Below are positions 47,549 to 58,985 of a stretch of 64,000 nucleotides of DNA, piece by piece. The notes beneath the pieces are model-generated. The model did no database searches. It worked only from the letters and a program-made list of their open reading frames with translations, and was not told the DNA's origin. The position numbers were made by a program, and so were the translations under genes. The stretch is from Poecilobothrus nobilitatus (taxonomy: Eukaryota > Arthropoda > Insecta > Diptera > Dolichopodidae): contig OX352773.1 of NCBI GenBank assembly GCA_947095535.1, positions 166,358,438 through 166,422,437 of the forward strand, read 5' to 3'. The first letter of the stretch is position 1. Each line of letters begins with the position of its first letter.

Positions 47549-50500
47549 CTAGAAAATCCCCTGTGCAATTGCACAATTTCTATAGATTCAAAAACATTTG
47601 CGGTATCATACTGACTCCCTTAATAAACTACCTAAAAATTTCATTTTTACATCAGCACCATTAAAAAAACTTTGGTATCACTTACTTACTTGATGTAATA
47701 GAAAAAAACATAAAACAAATCTGAACACATAAAATTAAAAATGTTAGGAACAGTTTATTAATTTTTTCACGCCGTTTTTTCGTGGCGGTAATTTTTGACA
47801 GTTTTTTAATCATTGAGAAAAAATGGTCCAAGCTAAAAACACATTCAGGGTAAAAGTTCGTGCCGATATCTCAAAAATTGTTTGAAACACATGTATAAAG
47901 TGCACAATAAAAACCGGCGAAAAGCCAACCAACACCAACCGCTACGACATTTTTATTTTTGTTACATTTAAAATAATCCCAATAATCGAAATAATTTTAA
48001 TATTTGTTAAAATTTTACCAGACTCTCTATTTTTCTTTAGTTTAAAAAAAAAATTTTTATGTCGATAAAAACAGTTGTTTTCGCCGCGAATTACTTTAAT
48101 TACCAAAACTACTTTCAAGTCTTTTGCGTTTATTTTTTTTTTTGCTTGAAAAAAATTTGCTGAATTTATTTTATTTAAATGTACTTTGGAAGAGGTCTTT
48201 AGTATATTTAATAAAAGATTCATGTCTCTGATAATGTAATTTCATAAATTTTCGGGGCCTTTTTTTTTGTGTGGGTCGTTTTCGACAGCTTTTTAATTTA
48301 ATGGTCTAATAATAAATTAGTACAAAATTATGAATCTATTTTGAGAGAAGGCATCTAAAATGATATTTCCTATGTTATTTTTTCTCTTTTTTTTAAGAAA
48401 AATATCCATTTCTAAAATATTTAGTAAGTTTCTGATTTCTGTTATGAAATATAATTAGCTAAGTCTGCCGAATTTTATATTAATAAAAAAAATTCGAATA
48501 TTTTATGTTATATCAAAAATTCAGCTTAAAAAATCAAAATTCCAACCTAAATAAACAAAACTACTTTAAAGTCTGTTGCGAAACTTTTACCAGCTTTTAT
48601 AATAGTGAAAACAAAATCAAGAATAAAATCGGCCTATTATTTTTTTTCTTATAAATATAAGGCTTACTATAAACTTTGCTCTTTTCACTTTCAGGTCTTT
48701 TAATTTTATTAAGAGTATTTTTATTTTTTTCAAAACAAAGAGTCATTTGAAAACTGCCAGCAGAAGATTAATAATTTATTTTTAATTTACCGCTGCGACC
48801 AGTTCATAATGGATGACGGTCAAATTTAAAAATTAAAAATTTGCTTTAAATTTTGTGTCGAAAGTACTTTTTAAAAAGTAAACATTTGTGTCTCTGATAA
48901 GACTTTTAGTCCAAGATTTGTGTCTCTGATAATAAAATTTTAAATTATTAAATAAATATACAGAAATATCATCTTTGCCAGTTTAGTTTACATTCAGTGT
49001 GAGTGGTTTATTATAGAAATAAAATATTTTTTTTTTACATCTTGTGTGTCTGGTATTAATATCTATATGATATTTAATATCTTGTGTGAATTGGTATTAT
49101 CAGAGACTACATAGAGATGTACAAATTCATACAAAAATTTGTACTAATTTTTTTTCAAACGGGCCAGCTAAAACTGGCTAGTTTTAAAAATTTTAAAGCA
49201 CAGAAATATTTGATTTGTGTCATAGCTAAAAGAATTTAGTGAAAACCAGAATCTTCTGTAAAATCTGGTGTAAAATGTAAAAATTATCATTCATATATTT
49301 TATGCATTTACAAAATTTTTTTATCTTTGTGAATTAAACCATAATGCCATAATCATTATATTGTGTATATTATCAGAAATTCAATCATTAATTTCAGGTA
49401 TTATATTATCTGATCTGATTAACAAATCTTATTTTTTTCCATGGCTAACAATATTATTAATGGTCTAATAATAAATTAGTACAAAATTATGAATCTTTTG
49501 TGAGAGAAGGCGTCTAAAATGACATTTTCTATGTAATTTTTTTCTTTTTTTTTTTAAGAAAAATATCCGTTTCTATAATATTTAGTAAGTTTCTGACTTC
49601 TGTTATGAAATATAATTATTTAAGTCTGCCTAATTTTATATTAATAAAAAAATTTCGAATATTTTATGTTATACCAGTTCTACCGAAAATTTAGCTTAAA
49701 AATCTAAATTTCAACCTAAATAAACAAAACTATTTTAAAGTCTGTTACGAAACACCAGCTTTTATACTAATGAAAACAAAATCAAGAATAAAATCGGCCT
49801 ATTATTTTTTTCTAATAAATATGAGGTTTACTATAAACTTTGCTCATTCTCACTTTTTCACTTTCAGGCGCTTTAATTTTATTAAGAGTACCTATTTTTA
49901 TTTTTTTTTTCCAAAACAAAGATTGAAAACGCCAACAGAAGATTAATAATTTATTTTGAATTTACCGCTGCGACCAGTTCATAATGGACGTAGCGGTCAA
50001 ATTTAAAAATTAAAAATTTGCTGAATTTATTTTGATTGAAAATGTGTTTTTTAAGTATGTATGTACTTTTCCTTTTTTGACTGTACTCACTTTTAATGAA
50101 CGGTTTGTGTCTCTGACAATAATTCTAGTGGAAAATTTAGTCTCTGGTAATAATATTTACTAAATTTATTTATATTTTTAATTAACGGTTTGCGTCTCTT
50201 GATAATACTTTGAGTTAAAGATTCGTATCTCTGGTAATAAAACTTTAAATTATTAAATAAATAGTAAAAAAGCCCGTCATACGACGGGTATAAGTAGAAA
50301 AATAAAGCTTTTGTGAAAGTTTCCTCAGTTTTATGAACAATTTAATTTTAGTAAATTTATTCAAATACTTATATGTATTATATCTGATTAAACATTTAAC
50401 ATTTAACATTTCATTAACATTTAATTAAAAATTATTCCAATTAGAAAAGTGGCATGACATTTGCTGGATACTGTACATATTCATAAAAATTATCATATCA

Positions 50501-51777
50501 TATCAAATTGGAACATAATTACATTTACACAAAACAAAATATAAATATGTATTGATTTTTGAATCATATTGAAATACATATATAAAAAGTGCCGATAGTA
50601 TTTATGTGTATTTCTATTTATATTTAATTTTGATTCACACACACTTTCACAATTTAATAAGCAAGCATGTAGGCAAGCTGGTCAAGTAATATAAATGCAT
50701 AATATGGCATAATGCATATATAATATAAAAATTATATTAGATACTGATCAGATTATGTATATCATAATATGTCATTTGATATCATATGATCATATTCATA
50801 TATGTATGTTACTTGTTATTTCTATCATCCATACCAATCATACGAAAGTTCATTTATGTACATATATGAAAAAAAAAAAATATCCGAGACCAAAACTTGC
50901 TTTAAGAAACTTTAAAAAAAAAAGTTGAAAAATGAGACTAAATTTCAAAATCGATATTGTAGCGACATCTAAACTTTTTTGTTGCCATTTGGACATCTCT
51001 ATGTAGTCTCTGGTTCTACTTAAAAATCCGAACCTTTAAAAACTTTGATTTATACACTGCCTTGTTTTTTCTTTCTTTTCATAGCATAACATTTTGATAT
51101 TTCTTTTTTTCTATCTGTTATGTACCTCAATATCAGATGGACTTTTCGTTCTTTTCATAGCATAACATTTTTTTTTTCCTTTTTCTATCTGTTATGTAGG
51201 TACGTAAATATCAGACGTATGTTTTTTTCTTTTAAAATCATAACATTTTAATAGTTCTTTTTTTCTTTAAAATTATTTAAAAACAATCAAAGTAACATTT
51301 TTGTTCTCTGTTTTTTCTATTCGTTTTTGTTTTTCTTCGCAGTATTACATTTTACTTTTTTTTTTTTGTTTTCTGTTATTTTTTTTAAATATTAAATTTA
51401 TACATCAGACTATTTAAAAAATATAAATTATAACCTATAGAACATTTTGAATTTTTTTTTGTTCGTTTATGTTTACCGTCCATTCATTCATATTAATAAC
51501 TGTTGCCTATATAAAAAATAATAAACCTAATATATGTATACTCATATTTTTATTCATATATCTATATTATGGGCTAAACTTCTGATTCTAAAATTGTACT
51601 ATATTATGGCAAAATTTTTAAAAAATTAAGAAAATGTTACTTAGCAAAATTTAAATAAAAATATTATTGCAATTTTATAATGTTCTACTTAAAAATCCGA
51701 ACCTTTAAAAACTTTGATTTATACACTGCCTTGTTTTTTCTTTCTTTTCATAGCATAACATTTTGATATTTCTTTTT

Positions 51778-53314
51778 ATACCCTACACATTAAGTATAGG
51801 GTATATTAACTTTGGTATGGTGTTTGTAAACACCAAAAGGAAGCGAGCTAGGTATAGACATGTATATATATTCTGAATCAGGATCACCGCCTGAGTCGAT
51901 TTAGCGATGTCCGTCCGTCCGTCCGTCTGTACGCACGATAACTCAAAAAATAATGATGCTATCTTGATGAAATTTATACTGTAGGTTAACAATGACTAAG
52001 TTAAGGCGTTAGTTAAGTTACTATTTCTGATTTTTTTTTTGATAATTTATAAATTTTTCAAATGATAGTAACAGAGTTACATATGCATTTTGAATTTGGA
52101 GTTTTAATTTCGATTAATGTGTTTTCTATGTTAATTTAATTATTTTTTGATGATATAAATCCATATTTATTCTTTAAAATATTTTTTTAGTTGGACTAAG
52201 TAAAATACATATTTCATTCGGCCCAATATGAAAAATTTTGGTATAATTCGATCTTTTATATCACTGACATCTGGTGTTAAGATTTGTATTTTTACATATG
52301 GATGTAATAACAAAATGTTAAAGCTGGTTAAAGTTAAAGATAAAATGAGGTAAATATTAAACATCTAGTTTTACCTGTTTGTTTATTTGATTTTGTGTTG
52401 TTTTTTTTTTATTTATGTAGGCAGAGGCAGCATTGAAAATTTTATAATAAAACAAAAACAACATAAAACAACAGTGTAGTAGTGCTAGTGTTATTCATAT
52501 ATCATTAACTCATGACGAATTAAAAATATCAGTACAACTTCCAAAACTGAATACGCATATCTTCGAAATTAACAAAGATAGGAACTTAAAATTTCGTACG
52601 AGGGTGTGTTTTTCTGAATCCCTGATATCCCCAAAATTTTAGATGAATTGGAGCAGCTGTTCGGGTACCTCCCATACAACTCCCAAAACCGAACAAGCAT
52701 ATCTTCGAAATTAATAAAGATAGGAACTTCAAATTTGATACGAGGGTGCTGTTTCCTAAATCCCTGATTTGCCTAAAATTTGAGATGAATTGAAATGGTC
52801 GTTCGAGTACCTCCCATACAACTCCCAAAACCGAACAACCATATCTTCGAAATTAATAAAGATAGAAACTTCAAATTTGACACGAGGCTGTTGTTTCCTG
52901 AATCCCTGATTTGTCCAAAATTTAAGATGAATTAGAATGGTTGTTCCGGTATCTGCCACACAACTCCTAAAACCAAGCAAGCATATCTTCGAAATTAACA
53001 AATATATAAACTTGAAATTTGATATAAGAATGTTCTACCCTGTTGAAGTCTCTAAAATTTGAGATGAATTGAGCTGGTGGTCCGCGTGCCTTCACACCAC
53101 TTCCCAAAACCTAACAAGCATATTTTCGAATTTAATAAAGATAGAAATCTGACATTTTGTACAAAGGTTGTAAAAGCATTTATTTTTTTAGCTTAGTTAT
53201 ATTAAATACCTAACTAAAATAACTTATGGATTTTTAATTTAATTTGAATTTTTTAGGTGTAGGGTATAAATAGGGTATAAACCGACTTGCATCGACTTAC
53301 TGTTACTTTTACTT
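51778..53314 (+). mobile_element. DINE-1/HINE-like non-autonomous Helentron, nested
   Basis: Inserted in a T-run of a Helitron repeat unit whose empty form is seen at about 51090-51130. The 5' end has ATACCCTACAC (51778-51788) and near the 3' end is its exact complement GTGTAGGGTAT (53257-53267), arranged as subterminal inverted repeats. Then come GAGTCGATTTAGCGATGTCC and a GTCCGTCCGTCCGTCTG microsatellite (about 51909-51927), a central block of ~142-bp tandem repeats (52556-53160), and a short 3' tail after the second inverted repeat (CCGACTTGCATCGACTTACT). This order (subTIR, GTCY, central tandem repeats, subTIR, 3' terminal structure, T-T insertion) is that of DINE-1 and related HINEs. No ORF is coding; the frames at 52586-53001 are repeat shadows. 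Confidence 0.72.
52556..53160 (+). repeat. Central minisatellite, ~142-bp units
   Basis: CATATCTTCGAAATTA-type starts fall at 52556, 52698, 52840 and 52982, with a variant (CATATTTTCGAA) at 53119. Periods are 142, 142, 142 and 137. Each unit contains CTGATTTGCC-AAAATTTGAGATGAATTG and CTCCCATACAACTCCCAAAA. Divergence between units is moderate, with the last one worst. Confidence 0.85.
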
Positions 53315-54404
53315 GTTTTCTATCTGTTATGTACCTCAATATCAGATGGACTTTTCGTTCTTTTCATAGCATAACATTTTTTTTTTCCTTTTTCTATCTG
53401 TTATGTAGGTACGTAAATATCAGACGTATGTGTTTTTTCTTTTAAAATCATAACATTTTAATAGTTCTTTTTTTCTTTAAAAATATTTAAAAACAATCAA
53501 AGTAACATTTTTGTTCTCTTTTTTTTCTATTCGTTTTTATTTTTCTTCGCAGTATTACATTTTACTTCTTTTTTTTTGTTTTCTGTTCTTTTTTTTAAGT
53601 ATTAAATTTATACATCAGTCTATTTAAAAAATATAAATTATAACCTATAGAACATTCTGAATTTTTTTTTTGTTCGTTTATGTTTACCGTCCATTCATTC
53701 ATATAAATAACTGTTGCCTATATAAAAAATAATAAATCTATAATAAATCTAATATATGTATACCCATATTTTTATTCATATATCTCTATATTATGGGCTA
53801 AACTTCTGATTCTAAAATTGTACTATATTATGGCAAAATTTTTAAAAAATTAAGAAAATGTTACTTAGCAAAATTTAAATAAAAATATTATTGCAATTTT
53901 ATAATGTTCTACTTAAAAATACGACCCTCTAAAAACTTTGATTTATACACTGCCTTGTTTTTTCTTTCATTTCATAGCATAACATTATAATATTTATTGT
54001 TTTCTATCTTTTATATGGGTAAATATCAGATGTACGTTTCTTTCTTTTCATAGTATAACATTTGTTAAATTAACATTTAACATAACAGGAGGGCACGCTA
54101 CTCAGCAGCAGCAACTTGTCTTTTATTATATTTAGATATACAGAAATATCATCATTGCCAGTTTAGTTTACATTCAGTGTGAGTGTTTTATTATAGATAT
54201 AAAATATTTTTTTTTACATGTTGGCAAGGTCTCGCCAACATCTTGTGTATTATATTATAGATAATGCATTATTATTAGATACTTTTTTTTCCTTTTACCA
54301 CATTTTTCAAACAAACAATTTTAAAATTTACTTATTACTTTCACTCTGTGCGTTCATCTGCTCTCTCGTCCATCCGTTCTATCGTACAAAATTACATTTT
54401 TTAT

Positions 54405-54512
54405 GTAGAACCACTCATTACGAATCTACAGTCTCTTTCACTCTCAAAATTTTTCTCGCTTGTAAAACCACTCATTACGAACCTACAGTCTCTCTCGCTA
54501 TCTTTCTCGCCC
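54405..54512 (+). repeat. 57-bp direct duplication
   Basis: ACCACTCATTACGAATCTAC at 54410 recurs as ACCACTCATTACGAACCTAC at 54467, each followed by AGTCTCTTTC/AGTCTCTCTC pyrimidine stretches. This explains the repeated RTTHYESTV/KTTHYEPTV text in the 54218-54535 open frame, which starts inside the Helitron and is not supported as a gene. Confidence 0.7.
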
Positions 54513-54579
54513 TATTTTTAAATACCTATGTATAATATCACAGATTTTGATTAATATATATTCAATTTGAATTTAAACG

Positions 54580-54850
54580 ATAACACTTTTTTTACTTTTA
54601 TAAATTAATATCAAAATTATATAAATTTTTAACATATTTTGTAAAAAAATTCGCTGTTATATAAACCAACTTTTGCAAGTTTCCTTAATATCCCCATAAT
54701 GTTTTTAGGAAAAACCTTGAAATTTTGTGAAAAGAAGAGCTTTTAGAATTACAAGCAAATTATAACCCCAGAAAATTATTTTCTACCAACCCCTCTTTAA
54801 AAGCTATTAGAGGTCAAAAAATAAAATTTGCTATTCTGAGACACCATTAA
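54580..54850 (+). repeat. GTCY-element family, partial copy 3
   Basis: Matches the middle of the 33590-34893 element in the same orientation: TAAATTAATATCAAAATTAT, then CTTGAAATTTTG, GCTTTTAGAATTA, CAACCCCTCTTTAAAAGCTA and AAATTTGCTATT. It is clearly more diverged than copies 1 and 2 and has no microsatellite. Confidence 0.5.
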
Positions 54851-55355
54851 CTTTTAGTGTTTACACCATTAACACAATTTGTCTGGCACTCAAATTATAA
54901 AAATATGTAAATAGCAATAAATCTAAAAATTTTATAATGGAACATATAACAGTAACCATTACTAAGACAAATAAGTCCGAACAGTTCTATACTATTAAAA
55001 ACAAAAAAAAAAATTACTGTTAATTTTTCTTCATTTTGTAGATGTTAAGACATAATATGTCACGATAATAATAACTGATAGGACATACTCAGTCCCAGAA
55101 CTATTTTTGATGTTCGAAATTTAATGGAGCTTAAAGTACACTAAAATAGAATTAGGTGAACTTGACGATCAATAAAAACCGCCTGAGTAATTTAAATCTA
55201 CAAAAAAATAATCCGTGTTGAAAACAAAAAAAATTATAAAAATGCAGATTGTTAATTAAATTAATTAAATAAATTTTAATCTTTATAACTTATATAACTA
55301 AAAGTATTTAAAAATATTTAGTAATAGAAAATTTTTGAAATAGAAATTTTAGTAA

Positions 55356-56462
55356 CAGAAATGTATTGAAGAATGGCTCTCACAAACCAATGTGCCGTTA
55401 GAAAAATTAGAAATATTATTAGAAGCGACCAAAATATGTATGGAGAATAATTATTTCCAATTTAAGGATGCCTTCTATAAATTATCACATGGCACAGCTA
55501 TGGGCAATCCTCTATCATGCTTTGTCGCTAATACATTCATGGCAAAGTTTGAAACGAATTTGAAAATGGAAGAAAAACTACCAAAAATTTGGGTTCGTTA
55601 TGTTGATGACGTACTCGTAGTAATAAAAAAAGAAAAAGTAAACCCATTACTAGAAACATTAAACGAACAATTCCAAACAATAAATTTTACAGTAGAGTAT
55701 GAAGAGAATTCACAACTCCCGTTTTTAGATGTACTTATAAGCAGAACAGAATTTAGATAGGAATTCGACATTTACAGGAAACCAAAAAGCACTTCGAGAT
55801 ACATCACAAATGATTCGTTTGCTATATATTCCAGTAAAATGGCAGCGTTCCACAGCATGGTTTATAGAATGTGTAAAATTCCGTTGTCTATTGAAAATTT
55901 CAAAAAAGAAAAATATTACATTAAAAACATAGCAAATATAAACGGTTTCTCTGAAGAAGTAATAGACAATCTCGTAGAGAAACATTCAAATAAAATTAGA
56001 AAAAATAACCTTACAACCTTTTTCAGATCGGAACCATCCACAAAAAAGAGAGTAAAATTCAGTTATGCAAGAAAATTAACAGATAAATTAAAACCAATTT
56101 TTAAAAAATATGATTTAGAATTAGTTTTTTCCAGTGAAAATAATTTAAAGAACATATTAAATAATAATAGATAAAAAGATAAAATGAAAAATGAATTAAA
56201 ATCGAGAATTTACGAAATATCGTGTGGTGACTGCAATGCAAAATATATTGGTCAAACCAAAAGAAACATTTTAACTAGATTTAAGGAACATATTTCAAAT
56301 ATTAAATATAATAAACCAATCAAATCTGCTGTAGCACAACATTGCTTAGATAATAACCACTTAAACATAAATATAGAAAATTTAAAATTAATTAAACACA
56401 TAACCGATAAAAATTATTTAGACGCTTGGGAAAGTTTCCTTATTAATAAATACAAAAATTAA
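55356..56462 (+). pseudogene. Penelope RT/GIY-YIG polyprotein, two in-frame stops
   Basis: One reading frame runs the whole way, cut by TAG at 55758-55760 and TAA at 56172-56174; no frameshift is needed. Part 1 has the RT segments YKLSHGTAMGNPLSCFVAN and the catalytic YVDD (55599-55610), followed by LPFLDVLI. Part 2 is the basic linker region (RKPKST, KIPLSIENF, KLKPIFKKY). Part 3 has the endonuclease signature YEISCGDCNAKYIGQTKR with R..EH downstream, ending WESFLINKYKN before the stop. Full-length Penelope proteins are around 800 residues; only about 360 remain. The catalytic residues that are present are intact, so the copy is fairly young. The minus-strand frame 55725-55985 is a shadow. 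Confidence 0.85.
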
Positions 56463-56938
56463 AGTGTTTAATGAATATTGACACAGAACCCATCTTATCA
56501 CCACTTTTTAATTTGACAACAAGAAACTACAACTTGGACACAGTGAAGAACATTCAACAATAAAAATTTTAATAATTTTATATTAATTTTCCGTTTTATT
56601 TTAGTTATAATAAAATTTTTTCTCATTTTTCTCATTATCTGTTATTTGTTTGCTCATTTAATCACAATACTTAATGTAATATTAGAAAAATCTTTATGTT
56701 AATATTTTTTTTTTTTTTTTGCTGTTGTTTTTTCAAAATAAGTTTTTAATTTAATTGTAATAAATAATACATGTAATACATGTTATTGATTTTATTAATA
56801 TGTAATGTTAAATTAATGTAATTAAAATGATAAGTTCTTTCGTTGTAAATTTGTAAAATGTTATTTAAACATTTGAATTTAATTTTATAACATGTTTAAC
56901 AGATTATGCATTTTTTAACTATAATTAGTTATGAATGG

Positions 56939-56972
56939 CTGATGATGATATGTGATCATATCGAAATGCATC
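56939..56972 (+). ncRNA. Hammerhead ribozyme-like motif in Penelope 3' end
   Basis: CTGATGA (56939-56945) is followed by a perfect 6-bp stem GATATG/CATATC (56947-56952 and 56957-56962), then GAAA (56963-56966), the self-complementary TGCA and TC (56967-56972). This is the conserved hammerhead core CUGAUGA-stem II-GAAA with a minimal palindromic stem III and a NUH-type (AUC) cleavage triplet, as described for Penelope-like retroelements. Stem I is only weakly evident (GG/CC), so activity is uncertain. Confidence 0.6.
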
Positions 56973-56995
56973 CTAAATAAATAAATAAATTAAAA

Positions 56996-58126
56996 AATAA
57001 TTTTATAAGATTGTTTAAATTTATTTAATAGAAAATTGGTAAAATTTAAAAAACTGGTGAAAGGTATTTTTGATAAGAGGTTTTTCTTCAAAATATTATT
57101 ATATAAAAGAGTTTTACGGAATTAGTTCAACTAATTAAAATTATAATAGAAAATCATATTGCTAAAATTTGTTAAAAAAATTTTTCATTCATTCTTTGTA
57201 TCATTTGGCCACCATAATAAAGCAAAAAAAAACCAAAAATTCAATTTCAAAATTTTAACCTATTTTCGACCAAACATAAAAAACGTATCTTTAAATAAAG
57301 ATGACAAGTAATAAAAACAAAAAATGTTTTGTAATTTAAATTAGATCTTCATTTTTATCTTATTATAGATCTAAAAAATATTTTAGATATTATATATATT
57401 ATACCAAAGTGATCAATAAAATCGATTTTTGAATTAAATATTTAAAATTTTCTAACAATTTTTAAAAAAAAAGAAAAACTTTTAAAATAATTATTATTTT
57501 TTATCAGATAACCCAATATTATATTATATGTATTTTATCTTCATGCTGCATCAGTTACATGAAATTTAATTAAGATAAAAAAATATTATACAAGTCATGA
57601 ATAATAAATCAATATAATAATATGATTCATTTCAAACCTCAAATTGTATAACATTATTATATATTGCAATACATTTTGATTTATCGTATTTAACCGTAAA
57701 TTTTAACAGAAAAAAAAAAATTATTTTAAATTTATTTTAACAAAATAAAATTTACAACCTTAAAATAATGTTTTATACAAAATTATTTTGCCCCAAGATG
57801 TCATCAATTATTTTAAATGTAAAAAAAAAAAAAATTAAAGAATGACGAGTCTGAATGACTTTTTTTTTTTCTTTTTTAGGAAAATTTGAAACAGTCTGTG
57901 TGTCATAAAAGTGTTCATTGTTAATACCGTGCTACAATTTAAAGCTATAACAAATATTATGATACAAATGTGTTAAACGCCTCTAATTCAGAGTTATGAA
58001 CTTTTTTTAAACTATTACACGTATATAAAATATTTCATTTTCTGTTACTATTCACATGTTTTAAGTATTAATTTATGTAGAAGTTTTTCGATTAAGTTTC
58101 AGATTAATTTTAAAATAAAAACTGTA
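56996..58126. other. Non-coding intronic DNA
   Basis: AT-rich with short A/T runs. No repeat family or exon recognised. Confidence 0.5.
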
Positions 58127-58305
58127 GGGGCCTCGGTGCCCTAGTGGGTAAGTGCGTATAATACGCTGTAAATACCAAGGGAGTGTGGATTCGAATCCCA
58201 CACACGCTATTCCCCCTTACAATATTTACAGCCACGCCTGAACAGGAAAGGTTGTGTAATTTCCTGTCCACATTTATATGGCAGAGAAATAAATAAAAAA
58301 AAATT
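58127..58305 (+). mobile_element. tRNA-derived SINE with perfect 14-bp target duplication
   Basis: The best-preserved copy. The head GGCCTCGGTGCCCTAGTGGG (box A) leads to CGCTGTAAATACC and then box B in GTGTGGATTCGAATCCCACA. The body ATTCCCCCTTACAATATTTA and GCCACGCCTGAACAGG follows, then the 3' end CACATTTATATGGCAGAGAA and an A-rich tail. AAATAAAAACTGTA flanks it exactly (58113-58126 and 58306-58319). Internal pol III promoters and target duplications define a SINE mobilised by LINE machinery. The reverse-strand frame 58110-58322 (CGIRIHTP) is an artefact of the tRNA-like part. Confidence 0.9.
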
Positions 58306-58929
58306 AAATAAAAACTGTACATTAAAGAAGTCTAATACTATTAAAGGTTTTACATTTTATGGAATATATGAAGAATCATACAATAGTTTTACATGGTACA
58401 TGATAACAAGACTACATGGCCGAAAAATAAGTTTAATAATCGCTGAAAAATTTACTAACAGTCTATAGACACCAAAAAATTTTGTATCGTTATGAATCAG
58501 CGTCTAAGAGATGCAAATTAATATTTCACATTGTTCTACTTAAAATGTGTTCGTCTCATACTGAAAATATTCATTAATTTTTTGTAAATTTTCTGAATTG
58601 AAATTATGATTCATGACAAGGTTTATTGTTCCAAGGATACAATAAAAGTAATAAAATATAATAAAGAAAAAATTTACAAAATATAACTTTCATTGTTTAA
58701 AATTTCTTTTTTAGCTTTATTAAGATTATATGGAACAAGTTAATTAATATACTATTAATTTAAAATGCTACCTTTATTTATAATTACTTTACCGTTAGTA
58801 AAGAAAATAAAATAAAAATATTTTCATAGAAACTACAATATTAAAGTACACTAGTTACTTTTTAATTTAAGCTCGAAAGCATTTTCTAAATTTACCTAAA
58901 TTTAACAGGTCCAGTCAAAAATATACTGG

Positions 58930-58985
58930 TTAAGACACCGGCCTTTCATTCAAAAGATCTTCGGCTTCAAACTCCGGCTGCGTCA
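58930..58985 (+). other. tRNA-like fragment (SINE head or tRNA pseudogene)
   Basis: ACTGGTTAAGACACCGGCC resembles a tRNA box A/D arm, CCTTTCATTC an anticodon loop with TTC, and CGGCTTCAAACTCCG a degenerate T arm. No acceptor stem pairs, so it is not a functional tRNA. It is unlike the head of the main SINE family here. Confidence 0.3.

Larger units (their letters stand above)
51018..54020 (-). repeat. Tandem ~680-bp units in right Helitron, interrupted
   Basis: The complementary landmark CACTGCCTTG falls at 51056, 51724 and 53949. The first spacing is 668 bp. The second is 2225 bp, which falls to about 690 bp once the inserted element at 51778-53314 is removed. So this copy holds about two periods where the left Helitron holds four. 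Confidence 0.85.
47549..54261 (-). mobile_element. Non-autonomous Helitron, right copy (inverted)
   Basis: Read on the minus strand it starts A|TCTATAATATAATACACAAG (from 54261) and ends CTAG|T (47552-47549), with the same GTGCAATTGCAC hairpin (47563-47574). Two blocks match the left copy at very high identity: 47549-50392 to 30555-33384, and 51018-54261 to 26823-29900. The stretch between them (50395-51010) is unlike the left copy's. A ~1.54-kb HINE-like element is inserted at 51778-53314. Without it the length is about 5.2 kb, matching the left copy less its two extra ~680-bp units. The frame 47942-48223 encodes the same 93 residues as the left copy with one change. Confidence 0.82.
55356..56995 (+). 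mobile_element. Penelope-like retroelement, 5'-truncated, EN+
   Basis: Carries the C-terminal half of a Penelope reverse transcriptase, a GIY-YIG endonuclease domain, an AT-rich 3' UTR and a hammerhead-like motif followed by a (TAAA)n-type tail (about 56973-56995). The N-terminal part of the RT and any 5' pseudo-LTR are missing. The order RT then GIY-YIG is unique to Penelope-like elements, which integrate with that endonuclease and are widespread in insects. Orientation is opposite to the host gene. Confidence 0.85.

Noticed and set aside
52586..53001. Overlapping minus-strand frames (LISKICLLGFRSC repeats)
   Set aside because: They are the 142-bp tandem units read in an open frame; the text repeats with the DNA period.
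26823..54261. Giant foldback (FB) transposon or single palindromic element
   Set aside because: Each arm has its own complete A|TC and CTAG|T Helitron borders, so two separate insertions explain it better than one element with long inverted ends.
54218..54535. 105-codon plus-strand frame
   Set aside because: Starts inside the Helitron end hairpin and its second half is a 57-bp DNA duplication.
58930..58985. Functional tRNA-Glu gene
   Set aside because: No acceptor stem pairing and a degenerate T arm.
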